Assembly (NCBI GenBank): GCA_035295225.1
Contig: DATGJI010000058.1
Span: forward strand, 62,001-126,000
Reading direction: 5' to 3'
DNA from: Candidatus Eremiobacteraceae bacterium
Lineage (GTDB): Bacteria > Vulcanimicrobiota > Vulcanimicrobiia > Eremiobacterales > Eremiobacteraceae
Length of the DNA: 64,000 nucleotides
This document shows, in pieces, positions 8,220 to 15,465 of the stretch; position 1 is the stretch's first letter; every line of letters starts with the position of its first letter. Position numbers and translations under genes: made by a program. The notes beneath the pieces are model-generated. The model was not told the origin of the DNA. It did not search any database and worked only from the letters and a program-made list of their open reading frames with translations.

Positions 8220-8759
8220 GTGCGGTTGTTCGCCGGTATTCCATTGGATGAGGCCGCCCGAGCGTTCGTCGCGGATGCCGCCGATCGGCTTGCTCGCACC
8301 GGCGTCTCATTGAAGTGGGTTCGCCACGAGAACTGGCACGTGACGGTTGCGTTCTTGGGCGAACTCGCCGAACCTCGTGTTGCCGAAGCGCGCCAGGCGT
8401 TCGTTCGAGTCGCCGCGTTGTGCGAACCGTTCCGGCTGAGCCTCGCAGCGATCGGCGCCTTTCCGAATCTGCGCCGACCGCGTGCGGTGTATGTCGGCGG
8501 AGAGTCTCTGGCGGACGGGTTCGCGCGAACCGCAGCTGCGGTTCGCTCGGAATTCACCGGACTCGGCTTTCGCTTCGACGACGACGCGATCGCGCACGTG
8601 ACGATCGCCCGATCGGACGGTCGTTCGCCGATCGACGCACCGGCGCTCCCCTCCTCGGTGGAAATGCCCGTCCGCCGGCTCGTGCTCTTCGCGTCGGTGC
8701 CCGCAGCCGGATCGGTACGCTATGACGAGATCGAATCGGTCGACCTACGGAACCCCTGA
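8220..8759 (+). CDS. thpR: RNA 2',3'-cyclic phosphodiesterase (LigT/ThpR family)
   Basis: Members of this 2H phosphoesterase family open 2',3'-cyclic phosphates on RNA ends and were first found through reversible tRNA half ligation. The 179-residue protein shows both HxTx catalytic motifs, HVTVAFLG (about residue 40) and HVTIARS (about residue 126), at the normal spacing. The N terminus MRLFAGIPLDEAARAF is typical. Translation starts at a GTG. There is no RNA ligase or repair partner next to it. Confidence 0.92.
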   Translation: MRLFAGIPLDEAARAFVADAADRLARTGVSLKWVRHENWHVTVAFLGELAEPRVAEARQAFVRVAALCEPFRLSLAAIGAFPNLRRPRAVYVGGESLADGFARTAAAVRSEFTGLGFRFDDDAIAHVTIARSDGRSPIDAPALPSSVEMPVRRLVLFASVPAAGSVRYDEIESVDLRNP

Positions 8760-8833
8760 CGCTCGAATTGCGTTTCAGGACACGAACGCCGCTCTCGTGC
8801 TTTGCACCCTGCACCTCTGCGGCGTTCCCATTG

Positions 8834-8858
8834 TTGGGCGGACCTTTACGGTCCGCCG
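8834..8858. repeat. family B palindrome
   Basis: Single copy, TGGGCGGACC-TTTAC-GGTCCGCC, between the phosphodiesterase gene and the 3' end of the convergent VOC gene. The remainder of 8760-8860 shows nothing else recognisable. Confidence 0.85.
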
Positions 8859-8860
8859 AT

Positions 8861-9268
8861 TTAATTCTTGGCGATATTCATCATCCAATCGATGCCGAAT
8901 CGGTCAGTGACTTGGCCGAATCGCGCGCCCCAGAATTGGTCTGCAAGCGGCATCGTCACGTCGCCGCCTTCGGAGAGCCGTTTGAAGATGCGCTCGCCTT
9001 CGTTTAGATCACCGGTTCCGATCGACATCGAGATGCGCTCTTTCGTGCGCGATTCTCCGGTCTGGCCATCCGCGGCCATGAAGTTGATTCCGGGGCCTTT
9101 GAACGTCGCATGCATGACGCGATTGCTCTGATCTTTGGGCATCTGCGCGGCCATGGGCGTGTCGCTCACGCGCATGAGGTCGACGATCTCGCCGCCGAAC
9201 ACATCTTTATAAAACGTCAGCGCGGCTTCGCAATCCCCGTCGAAAAATATGTACGGCGAAACTTCCAC
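8861..9268 (-). CDS. VOC-family protein, PhnB/glyoxalase-like
   Basis: The GTG at 9268 is chosen because GGGGGGA lies six bases before it; a TTG five codons upstream would leave no ribosome-binding site. The 135-residue protein begins VEVSPYIFFDGDCEAALTFY and continues with a single vicinal-oxygen-chelate-like domain (DLMRVSDTPMAAQMP, VMHATFKGPGINFMAADG, GARFGQVTDRFGIDWMMNI). This is the pattern of PhnB-like proteins, a group often annotated with 3-demethylubiquinone methyltransferase names despite lacking that activity. No neighbouring gene indicates a substrate. Confidence 0.87.
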   Translation of the reverse strand: MEVSPYIFFDGDCEAALTFYKDVFGGEIVDLMRVSDTPMAAQMPKDQSNRVMHATFKGPGINFMAADGQTGESRTKERISMSIGTGDLNEGERIFKRLSEGGDVTMPLADQFWGARFGQVTDRFGIDWMMNIAKN

Positions 9269-9350
9269 TGGTGGTCCCCCCAACGTCCCCGAGCGAAAAG
9301 AGCCGTTGCGTTCCTACACGACGGCGCGCATACCTCCAGCAAGAGCGCAC

Positions 9351-9379
9351 AAAAAAGAGAGCCGGCCTTTGCGGCCGAC
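9351..9379 (-). terminator. intrinsic terminator for the 49-residue gene
   Basis: Read on the minus strand, the stem GTCGGCC / GGCCGGC (loop GCAAA) is followed by TCTCTTTTTT. It sits about 45 bases downstream of the stop of the small gene at 9425-9574. This is one of the few standard hairpin-plus-T-tract terminators in the window. Confidence 0.7.
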
Positions 9380-9424
9380 CGCCTTTCGCGAACCCCCATC
9401 AGGTTAGCGCGGTGACAACCTCGT

Positions 9425-9574
9425 TTAGTTCGTTTGGTTCGATTGCACGAACGCGAGTGCCCAACCGCGGGCAGTCATCTTGCGGACGAGCGTCGTACCG
9501 CCTTGGCGATCGAAGAACAGGAAGCCCGACCGTTCCGCTTCGTCGAGGTTTCTGAAAACGAGCACTCCTTGCAT
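9425..9574 (-). CDS. small 49-residue protein of unknown function
   Basis: Start ATG at 9574 is preceded by AAAGGGGGCC, a good ribosome-binding site; the open frame upstream would add a Pro/Arg-rich stretch without one. The product, MQGVLVFRNLDEAERSGFLF followed by FDRQGGTTLVRKMTARGWAL and AFVQSNQTN, looks like a compact alpha/beta fold of mixed charge with no membrane segment or metal-binding Cys. I recognise no family. Having its own RBS and a downstream intrinsic terminator argues for a real monocistronic gene. Confidence 0.55.
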   Translation of the reverse strand: MQGVLVFRNLDEAERSGFLFFDRQGGTTLVRKMTARGWALAFVQSNQTN

Positions 9575-9732
9575 TGCCGGGCCCCCTTTCCGTTGTTTCG
9601 TTCTATCTGTATAACGGCGCGGAGGTGGCAACTATTACAGCGATGTCCCGGCTACGATGTGGGAATGTCATATGTTGACGCCGCGCACGCCCTAGGTGGC
9701 CCTCGAACGGGACGCGAAAGCGCGAAGCCGAG

Positions 9733-10557
9733 ATGGCTCATCGCCCGCTCGCCCACGAAATAGCGAAGATCACGCGCCGGGAGTGTGTAGCCCCCGGCTT
9801 TTGGTGTGTGGGCTTTCGGGCGCCGCGCATCGCCCGTGAGGCCCGAGCGGCACAGTACGTCGCGATCGATCAACCAGGCAGATTCGCCGTGCGGCTCCCC
9901 CTCGGCATCTGGACAGTCGAGGGCGACGAGATCACGGTTCTCTTCCGAGAGTGGGGCGAGCGGACGACGCAGCTCGCGCAGAGCGGCGTCGGCACGTCCG
10001 TGGATCTCATCGGTCCGCTCGGGAATGAGTTCTCCGCTCCGGCGGCAGGCTCGCGCGCGACTATCGTGGCGGGCGGCCTCGGAGTCGTTCCGTTCTGGCT
10101 CCTCGGCAAACGCTTACTCGAAGATCACGTGCGCACCAGAGTCGTGCTCGGCGCGCGAACGGCGTCGCTGCTCGTCGGTGCCTCGGAATTACGAGCGCTC
10201 GGCTTGCGCGTCGAACTGTGCACGGATGATGGAAGCGACGGTATTCGCGGCACCGTGCTTGACGTGCTGGCAGATGGCCCGCCTGCGGACATCATCTACG
10301 GCTGCGGGCCGCCGCAGATGCTTCGAGCGCTTTGCGCGCACGCCGTATCGTCGCGAGTTCCGTGCGAGATATCTATGGAAGAGACATTCGGCTGCTCGAT
10401 GGGCACGTGCTGGGGCTGCGTCGTTCCCGTCCGCCGCGGTGCGAAGCAGGGGAGCGGATATCCGAAAGCGCCGGGCGAGTCGCGCCAGTACGACTATTCA
10501 CGGGTCTGCGCCGACGGCACCGTATATGCTGCCGCGGATCTCGTGTGGAGCACATGA
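9733..10557 (+). CDS. pyrK: dihydroorotate dehydrogenase electron-transfer subunit
   Basis: PyrK passes electrons from the class 1B dihydroorotate dehydrogenase to NAD+ using FAD and a [2Fe-2S] cluster. The 274-residue protein has the ferredoxin-reductase-like FAD part, the NAD part (ATIVAGGLGVVPFWLLG, YGCGPPQMLRAL) and the cluster cysteines in EETFGCSMGTCWGCVVPV plus a later SRVCADG. The gene overlaps pyrD by ATGA, as expected for subunits of one complex. It opens the pyrimidine cluster; no attenuator or PyrR-type site is visible upstream. Confidence 0.95.
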   Translation: MAHRPLAHEIAKITRRECVAPGFWCVGFRAPRIAREARAAQYVAIDQPGRFAVRLPLGIWTVEGDEITVLFREWGERTTQLAQSGVGTSVDLIGPLGNEFSAPAAGSRATIVAGGLGVVPFWLLGKRLLEDHVRTRVVLGARTASLLVGASELRALGLRVELCTDDGSDGIRGTVLDVLADGPPADIIYGCGPPQMLRALCAHAVSSRVPCEISMEETFGCSMGTCWGCVVPVRRGAKQGSGYPKAPGESRQYDYSRVCADGTVYAAADLVWST

Positions 10558-11510
10558 CCCAGCTGCCGGGCGAACGGATCGATCCCACAACGCGCATCGG
10601 AAATGCAGAGCTCAAGAACTTTGTCATCGCGGCGAGCGGCTGCTACAATCGCGGGGCCGAGTTCGCGCGCGTCACCGATGTGAGCGCGTATGGCGCGATC
10701 ACACTGAAGAGCGTCGCTCTGCAGCCGCGGCTGGGCAACGGGATGCCGCGCGTGCTGCCCACGCCGGCGGGAATGCTGAATGCGATCGGCCTGCAGGGGC
10801 CGGGCATCGAGCACTTTCTCAAGCACGAAGCGCCGCATCTTCACGAAGTTCCCACGGCGGTGATCGCAAGCGTCGCCGGCTTTTCGGTCGCGGAATTCGC
10901 CGAAGTGGCCGCGCGCATGGACGGGTTGGCGAACGTCGTCGCCATCGAACTCGACGTCTCATGCCCGAATGTGGATCGCGAAGGCGAGTGCTTCGCGGCA
11001 AATCCGGACAGCACGGCTGAAGTTGTCCGGGCCGTCAAAGCGCGCGTGCGTCTTCCGGTCATCGCGAAGCTGACACCGAACGTCTCCGACATACAACCCA
11101 TCGCACGCGCTGCCGAACGCGCGGGCGCGGATGCGATCTCGCTGATAAACGCGGTGCGCGGCATGGCGATCGACGTCGCGCAAGCGCGCCCGTGGCTCGC
11201 TAACGTGAGCGGGGGATTGACCGGTCCGGCGATCCGGCCGGTGGCGGTGCTGGCGGTCTGGGAGGCGGCGCAAGCGGTGCGTGTCCCGATCATCGGCATG
11301 GGCGGCATCGAGACCGGCCGCGACGCGCTCGAATTCGTCTTGGCGGGCGCAAGCGCGGTTGCGATCGGCACCGCGAACTTTCGAAATCCGGACGTCGCCG
11401 CTCACGTCGCAGACGCGCTGTGTGTCGCAGCCGAGCAACGCGGGGTCGCGTCGGTCCGGGAACTGGTTGGTTTAGCGAATCCGGGGTTTGCCGCCGAAAG
11501 GTTGCGCTAG
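10554..11510 (+). CDS. pyrD: dihydroorotate dehydrogenase, class 1B catalytic subunit
   Basis: This enzyme oxidises dihydroorotate to orotate, the fourth step of UMP synthesis, in the cytoplasm with FMN. The ATG at 10554 overlaps the pyrK stop; the 318-residue length is normal for class 1B. Visible motifs are LKNFVIAASGCYNRG near the start, VAIELDVSCPNVD with the catalytic Cys, AKLTPNVSD, SLINAVRGMAID, and the FMN-phosphate loop IIGMGGIETGRDALEFVLAG. The adjacent pyrK makes the NAD-linked type certain. pyrF starts on the base after the stop. Confidence 0.97.
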   Translation: MTQLPGERIDPTTRIGNAELKNFVIAASGCYNRGAEFARVTDVSAYGAITLKSVALQPRLGNGMPRVLPTPAGMLNAIGLQGPGIEHFLKHEAPHLHEVPTAVIASVAGFSVAEFAEVAARMDGLANVVAIELDVSCPNVDREGECFAANPDSTAEVVRAVKARVRLPVIAKLTPNVSDIQPIARAAERAGADAISLINAVRGMAIDVAQARPWLANVSGGLTGPAIRPVAVLAVWEAAQAVRVPIIGMGGIETGRDALEFVLAGASAVAIGTANFRNPDVAAHVADALCVAAEQRGVASVRELVGLANPGFAAERLR

Positions 11511-12194
11511 GTGACGCAGTTGATCGTCGCGCTCGACGAGCCGGACTATGGACACGCTCGTGTCGTCGTGGAGCGGACCGCGCCGGCGGTCGAGTGGTAT
11601 AAAGTAGGCTACGAAGCGTACTACGGTTACGGCGACCTCATTCTGACGCTGCTGCGCGAAGCCGGCAAGCAGATATTTCTCGACTTGAAACTGCACGATA
11701 TCCCGAACACCGTCACCGCGGCGGTGCGGGCAAGCGCACGCAGCGGGGCCACGCTCTTGACGGTGCATGCGGGCGGCGGTGCGACGATGCTCAGCGCGGC
11801 AGTCGCGGCGAAGACCGCCGGATTGCGCATCATCGCCGTCACAGTGCTCACGAGTCTGACGGCTGAAGATCTGCGCAGCGTGGGCATCGCGTCGGACCCG
11901 AAGGATCAGGCGCTGCGCCTCGCGCTGCTTGCTCGGAACTGCGGCATCGACGGCGTGGTTTGCGCGGTTGAGGATGCTGCGCGCATACGGCGTGAGTGCG
12001 GACCTGGCTTCGCGATCGTCTGCCCAGGAGTTCGGCCGCCGGGTGCGCCGGCCGGCGACCAACGCCGCGTCGCGACCCCGGCCGACGCCGCGCTTGCGGG
12101 CGCCGATTTCATCGTCGTAGGCAGGCCTGTGACGAAGTCCGACGATCCAGGCGCGGCGGCTCGCGCGATCGTCGACCAACTGCGCCTGTCGTAG
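11511..12194 (+). CDS. pyrF: orotidine 5'-phosphate decarboxylase
   Basis: PyrF decarboxylates OMP to UMP, the last step of the pathway. The GTG start lies directly after the pyrD stop. The 227-residue protein has LIVALDEPDYGHA, the catalytic Asp-Lys-Asp motif FLDLKLHDIPNTV, and the phosphate-gripper region (CPGVRPPGA, ADFIVVGRPVTKSDDP). Its stop codon is the first TAG of a family C repeat (TAGTAGGGCGAGC), so the repeat abuts or has replaced the original 3' end. The closing residues LRLS look normal for the family. Confidence 0.96.
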   Translation: MTQLIVALDEPDYGHARVVVERTAPAVEWYKVGYEAYYGYGDLILTLLREAGKQIFLDLKLHDIPNTVTAAVRASARSGATLLTVHAGGGATMLSAAVAAKTAGLRIIAVTVLTSLTAEDLRSVGIASDPKDQALRLALLARNCGIDGVVCAVEDAARIRRECGPGFAIVCPGVRPPGAPAGDQRRVATPADAALAGADFIVVGRPVTKSDDPGAAARAIVDQLRLS

Positions 12195-12217
12195 TAGGGC
12201 GAGCATCGCTCGCCCCG
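12191..12217. repeat. family C palindrome overlapping the pyrF stop
   Basis: GTAGTAGGGCGAGC-AT-CGCTCGCCCC. The first TAG is the pyrF stop codon. The rest of the gap to pyrE (12218-12330) shows nothing else recognisable. Confidence 0.9.
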
Positions 12218-12330
12218 CATCGACATCGCGCACGTTTCGAATCCGACACAAACATTGCCCCGGCTTTGCCCGCTCTTCCGGCCTCACTGACACCGTAGGT
12301 TCCGCGGCGATTTCGCGCCAACCAACGGCC

Positions 12331-12909
12331 ATGACATCGGATGAAGTGCTCGCGCTTCTCGAACGCCGCGGCGCCATGCTCACAGGGCATTTCGTGTTGT
12401 CTTCCGGATTGCACAGCGATCGCTTCATCCAAAAATTCCGGATCTTTGAGGATCCCCCAACGGCAGAAGCAGTGTGCGGGGCGCTAGCGGAACGGCTGAA
12501 GGACTCGAAACCGCAAGTCGTGGTCGCGGCGGCGATCGGCGGCGTGATTCCAGGCTACATCGTTGCAAAGGCGCTTGGTGTGCGCGATATCTTCATCGAA
12601 AAAGAGAACGGCGAGCCGACGCTGAGGCGCGGCTTTTCGATCGCGGCCGGCGAGCGCGTCGCCGTCGTCGAAGATGTGATGACCACCGGTAAATCCACGG
12701 AAGAGATCATCCGCGTCGTGCGCGCACACGGCGGCGACGTCGTGGCGATCGGCGCGGTGGTCAAACGCGGCCGCGTTCATCTGCCCATAGAGGTGACCGC
12801 GTTGCTCGATCTTCCGCTCGCAGATTTTCGACCGGATGAATGCGAGCTTTGCAAGCGCGGCGTGCCGCTCCAGGACCCGGGCAGCCGCCGCTCGTCGACT
12901 CCTCAATAA
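12331..12909 (+). CDS. pyrE: orotate phosphoribosyltransferase
   Basis: PyrE joins orotate to PRPP to give OMP, the fifth step of pyrimidine synthesis. The 192-residue protein starts MTSDEVLALLERRGAMLTGH and carries FVLSSGLHSDRFIQKF, the substrate loop around FIEKENGEPTLRRGF and the PRPP-binding motif VAVVEDVMTTGKSTEEII. The C-terminal CELCKRGVPLQDPGS is common in this subfamily. It is separated from pyrF by 136 bases that include a repeat, so it could have its own promoter. The PRPP synthase gene prs lies close by on the other strand. Confidence 0.96.
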   Translation: MTSDEVLALLERRGAMLTGHFVLSSGLHSDRFIQKFRIFEDPPTAEAVCGALAERLKDSKPQVVVAAAIGGVIPGYIVAKALGVRDIFIEKENGEPTLRRGFSIAAGERVAVVEDVMTTGKSTEEIIRVVRAHGGDVVAIGAVVKRGRVHLPIEVTALLDLPLADFRPDECELCKRGVPLQDPGSRRSSTPQ

Positions 12910-12912
12910 ATA

Positions 12913-13527
12913 TTACGGGTCCACGGGGTCAATAGGCGCGTCGACGGGCGGCGCTTCGACGGGCGGCGGGTCGCCGCCGAAAGCGTTCACTCGATCGATT
13001 GCGGCACTAAGACCATCCTGACAGAATGTGCGGATGCCGGCCGTCGCGCGGTCGATCGCCTCCGGAAGTGCCTTCTCTTCCTCACCCGTGAATGCGCCCA
13101 GAACCGTGCCGATCGCGTCCATGGTCGCGCGCCCGACGCCGAATCGCAATCGCGGATATTCTTGCGTTCCGAGCGCGTACGTGATGGACTTCAAACCGTT
13201 GTTGCCGCCATCGCTTCCGCCCCGCCGCACGCGCAGGCGCGCGAACGGCAGATTGATGTCATCGCATACGACGAGGATATCGGAGATCTCTATTTTATAG
13301 AAGGCGGCGATCGGCGCCACCGCGTCGCCGGAGGCGTTCATGTAGGTCTGCGGCAAGACGAGCAGCGCGTCGAGCGCGGGTGCCTGCACGATGCGGGCGT
13401 CAAAGCGCGAGCGCCACGTCTCGAGCTGCTCGGCGGCCGCGATGGAGCGCACGATACGAAAACCGATGTTGTGGCGAGTGCGAACGTATTGGGCCCCGGG
13501 ATTGCCGAGGCCCACGATCAAGCGCAT
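12913..13527 (-). CDS. pth: peptidyl-tRNA hydrolase
   Basis: Pth frees tRNA from peptidyl-tRNA that drops off ribosomes. The 204-residue protein begins MRLIVGLGNPGAQYVRTRHN with the catalytic His in RHNIGFRIV. It continues with LVLPQTYMNASGDAV, the catalytic Asp in ILVVCDDINLPFARLRVRRG and GGNNGLKSI. After the normal end it has a Pro/Asp-rich tail of about 22 residues (GGDPPPVEAPPVDAPIDPVD) that is not part of the fold. It is the last gene of the prs-rplY-pth cluster and converges on pyrE with 3 bases between stops. Confidence 0.97.
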   Translation of the reverse strand: MRLIVGLGNPGAQYVRTRHNIGFRIVRSIAAAEQLETWRSRFDARIVQAPALDALLVLPQTYMNASGDAVAPIAAFYKIEISDILVVCDDINLPFARLRVRRGGSDGGNNGLKSITYALGTQEYPRLRFGVGRATMDAIGTVLGAFTGEEEKALPEAIDRATAGIRTFCQDGLSAAIDRVNAFGGDPPPVEAPPVDAPIDPVDP

Positions 13528-13544
13528 AGGCGACTACGCCCCGA

Positions 13545-14195
13545 TCAGGCTTCCGGCTCCTCCGCCGGCTTCTTGCCGATGAGCTCCGGCTCGGCCACGA
13601 CCGGTTCGCCGACCGCGGCAACAGGCGCGACTTCCTCAACCTTCGACGGCGGCAGAACGGCGATGACCACATCATCGGGCTCGTCCACGTAGCGGACGCC
13701 CTCGATGACGGGCAGCTCGCGGATATGGATCGCATCGGTGATGTTGAGATCGCGAACGTCGACCTCGATGTGGTCGGGGATGCTTCCGGGTAGCGCGGCC
13801 ACCGTGACTTCGCGCGCCACGATGTCGAGGATGCCGCCTTCTTTCACTCCGGCCGCAGTGCCGATCGCGACGACGCGCACCATCGTCTCGACCTCTTCGT
13901 TGAGATCGACGGCGTGCAGATCGACGTGCAGCAGATGTTTGGTTATCGGATCGAGCTGGCGCTCGTGCAGCAAGACCGGTGTCGCGCTGCGGCCGTCGAT
14001 CTCAAGGTTGATGACGGAGTGCGCGCCGTGGCTGAGCGCAGCGCGCAGGTCTTTGGCCTCGATGACGATCGCGACGGCTTCGCCGAACGCGTGCCCGTAG
14101 ACGATGCCCGGCACCTTGCCCTCTTCGCGCAGGCGTTTGACTGATTTTGTGCCGATGGCCGTGCGAGGCTTAGCGGCAAGGGTTATCTGTTCCAT
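13545..14195 (-). CDS. rplY: 50S ribosomal protein L25 (CTC/TL5 type)
   Basis: L25 of the long CTC type binds 5S rRNA. The 216-residue protein shows the N-terminal binding domain (AKPRTAIGTKSVKRLREEGK, GIVYGHAFGEAV, HSVINLEIDGRSATPVLLHE) and the C-terminal beta domain (ALPGSIPDHIEVDVRDLNI, VIEGVRYVDEPDDVVIAVLP). An acidic Ala/Val/Glu tail follows. Its place between prs and pth, 17 bases before pth, is the widely conserved order, and it is consistent with a translation and nucleotide supply operon. Confidence 0.96.
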   Translation of the reverse strand: MEQITLAAKPRTAIGTKSVKRLREEGKVPGIVYGHAFGEAVAIVIEAKDLRAALSHGAHSVINLEIDGRSATPVLLHERQLDPITKHLLHVDLHAVDLNEEVETMVRVVAIGTAAGVKEGGILDIVAREVTVAALPGSIPDHIEVDVRDLNITDAIHIRELPVIEGVRYVDEPDDVVIAVLPPSKVEEVAPVAAVGEPVVAEPELIGKKPAEEPEA

Positions 14196-14213
14196 TATGT
14201 TCCTTTGTGTCAG

Positions 14214-14236
14214 TGGGCGAGCGATGCTCGCCCCAC
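14214..14236. repeat. family C palindrome
   Basis: GTGGGCGAGC-GAT-GCTCGCCCCAC in the short gap between prs and rplY, about 20 bases upstream of the rplY ATG. A hairpin here could influence rplY translation, but the normal ribosome-binding region lies outside it. Confidence 0.85.
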
Positions 14237-14249
14237 GACGAACTTGTGT

Positions 14250-15311
14250 CTATGGGCGATGTGCGAGCGACGCCGGCTCGCCGACAGAAAGTTTGTCGAA
14301 CAGCGAGCCGGTTCGCTGCGTCGCCGCCAGCTCGCCCTCTTGCTCTTCGTAGAGTTCGGAAATCGAACGGTTGGTGCTGATCCGCTTGATCGTCTCGGCG
14401 AGCATGGGCGCGACCGAGAGCACTTTGATCTTCTCGCCGCGGATGTCGTGAGGCACCGGAATCGTGTTCGTGACGATCACTTCCGCAATCGGCGAGTCGA
14501 TAAATTTCTTTGCGGCATCACCCGCGAAAATGCCGTGCGTCGCGCACGTGACGACCGATACGGCACCACGCTCCAAGAGCGCTTCGGCCGCCTTGACGAG
14601 CGTGCCGCCGGTGGAGATCATGTCGTCGATAATGACCGCCGTCTTCCCCTGAAGGTCGCCGACCACTTCGCTCACTTCGTTGACGTCCGGCCGCGGCCGC
14701 CGCTTGAAGACGATGGCGACCGTTGCCTGGAGACGCTTTGCAAACGCTTCGGCGCGCGCGACGCCGCCGGCATCGGGCGAGACCACCACGATGCCCGGAC
14801 CCTGCAGCTTCTTCGAATTGATGAGATGATTCGCGAGGATATAACTTGCAGTGAGGTTGTCCACCGGCTGATCGAAGAAACCCTGGATTTGCGCGGCATG
14901 CAGATCGACGGTCACGATACGGTCCGCGCCGGCCGTCACGAGCAGATTTGCGACCAATTTTGCGGAGATCGGCTCGCGGCCTTTGGTCTTCTTATCTTGC
15001 TTCGCGTAGCCGTAGTACGGTATCACGGCCGTGATGCGCGCCGACGACGCGCGGCGAAGCGCATCGATCATCAGCAGCATCTCCATCATCGAATCGTTCA
15101 CGCCGCACAGGCCGTCGGCCGACTTGCAGATGGATTGGATCACGAAGACATCGGCGCCGCGCACGTTCTCGTGGATCTCGATGCGGCGTTCGTCGTTGGC
15201 GAACGTCGTCACGAGCGCTTTACCGAGGCGCGTTCCTAAACTCTTGGCGATATCTTCAGCGAGCGCAGGATTGGACGTGCCCGAGAAGAGGACCGGTTTT
15301 GCCGTAGCCAT
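14250..15311 (-). CDS. prs: ribose-phosphate pyrophosphokinase (PRPP synthase)
   Basis: Prs makes PRPP from ribose 5-phosphate and ATP for nucleotide, His and Trp synthesis, and supplies the neighbouring pyrE reaction. The ATG at 15311 has GGAGAA eight bases upstream. The 353-residue protein has PVLFSGTSNPALAEDIAKSL, ENVRGADVFVIQS, the flexible-loop region KQDKKTKGREPISAKLVANL, VTVDLHAAQIQGFFD, VVVSPDAGGVARAEAFAK and the PRPP loop AVIIDDMISTGGTLVKAAE. It is longer than the usual 315 or so residues because of a C-terminal tail containing Glu-rich and SVGEPASLAHRP segments. Confidence 0.96.
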   Translation of the reverse strand: MATAKPVLFSGTSNPALAEDIAKSLGTRLGKALVTTFANDERRIEIHENVRGADVFVIQSICKSADGLCGVNDSMMEMLLMIDALRRASSARITAVIPYYGYAKQDKKTKGREPISAKLVANLLVTAGADRIVTVDLHAAQIQGFFDQPVDNLTASYILANHLINSKKLQGPGIVVVSPDAGGVARAEAFAKRLQATVAIVFKRRPRPDVNEVSEVVGDLQGKTAVIIDDMISTGGTLVKAAEALLERGAVSVVTCATHGIFAGDAAKKFIDSPIAEVIVTNTIPVPHDIRGEKIKVLSVAPMLAETIKRISTNRSISELYEEQEGELAATQRTGSLFDKLSVGEPASLAHRP

Positions 15312-15327
15312 AACAGCGGTTCTCCCG

Positions 15328-15352
15328 TAGTAGGGCAAGCATCGCTTGCCCA
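15328..15352. repeat. family C palindrome
   Basis: TAGTAGGGCAAGC-AT-CGCTTGCCC between the divergent prs and uvrB genes. The rest of this 154-base gap has no recognisable promoter pair or LexA-type box. Confidence 0.88.
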
Positions 15353-15465
15353 TCTCCACCGCGCACGGCCGAGCGACCGGAACCAGGCCAGAGTCGTAAG
15401 CCGCAGGCGCCGCATGGACTTCTACGAAGCCTTCCAGCAAACCCCTGGCGATGGAGCGCCGCGCT

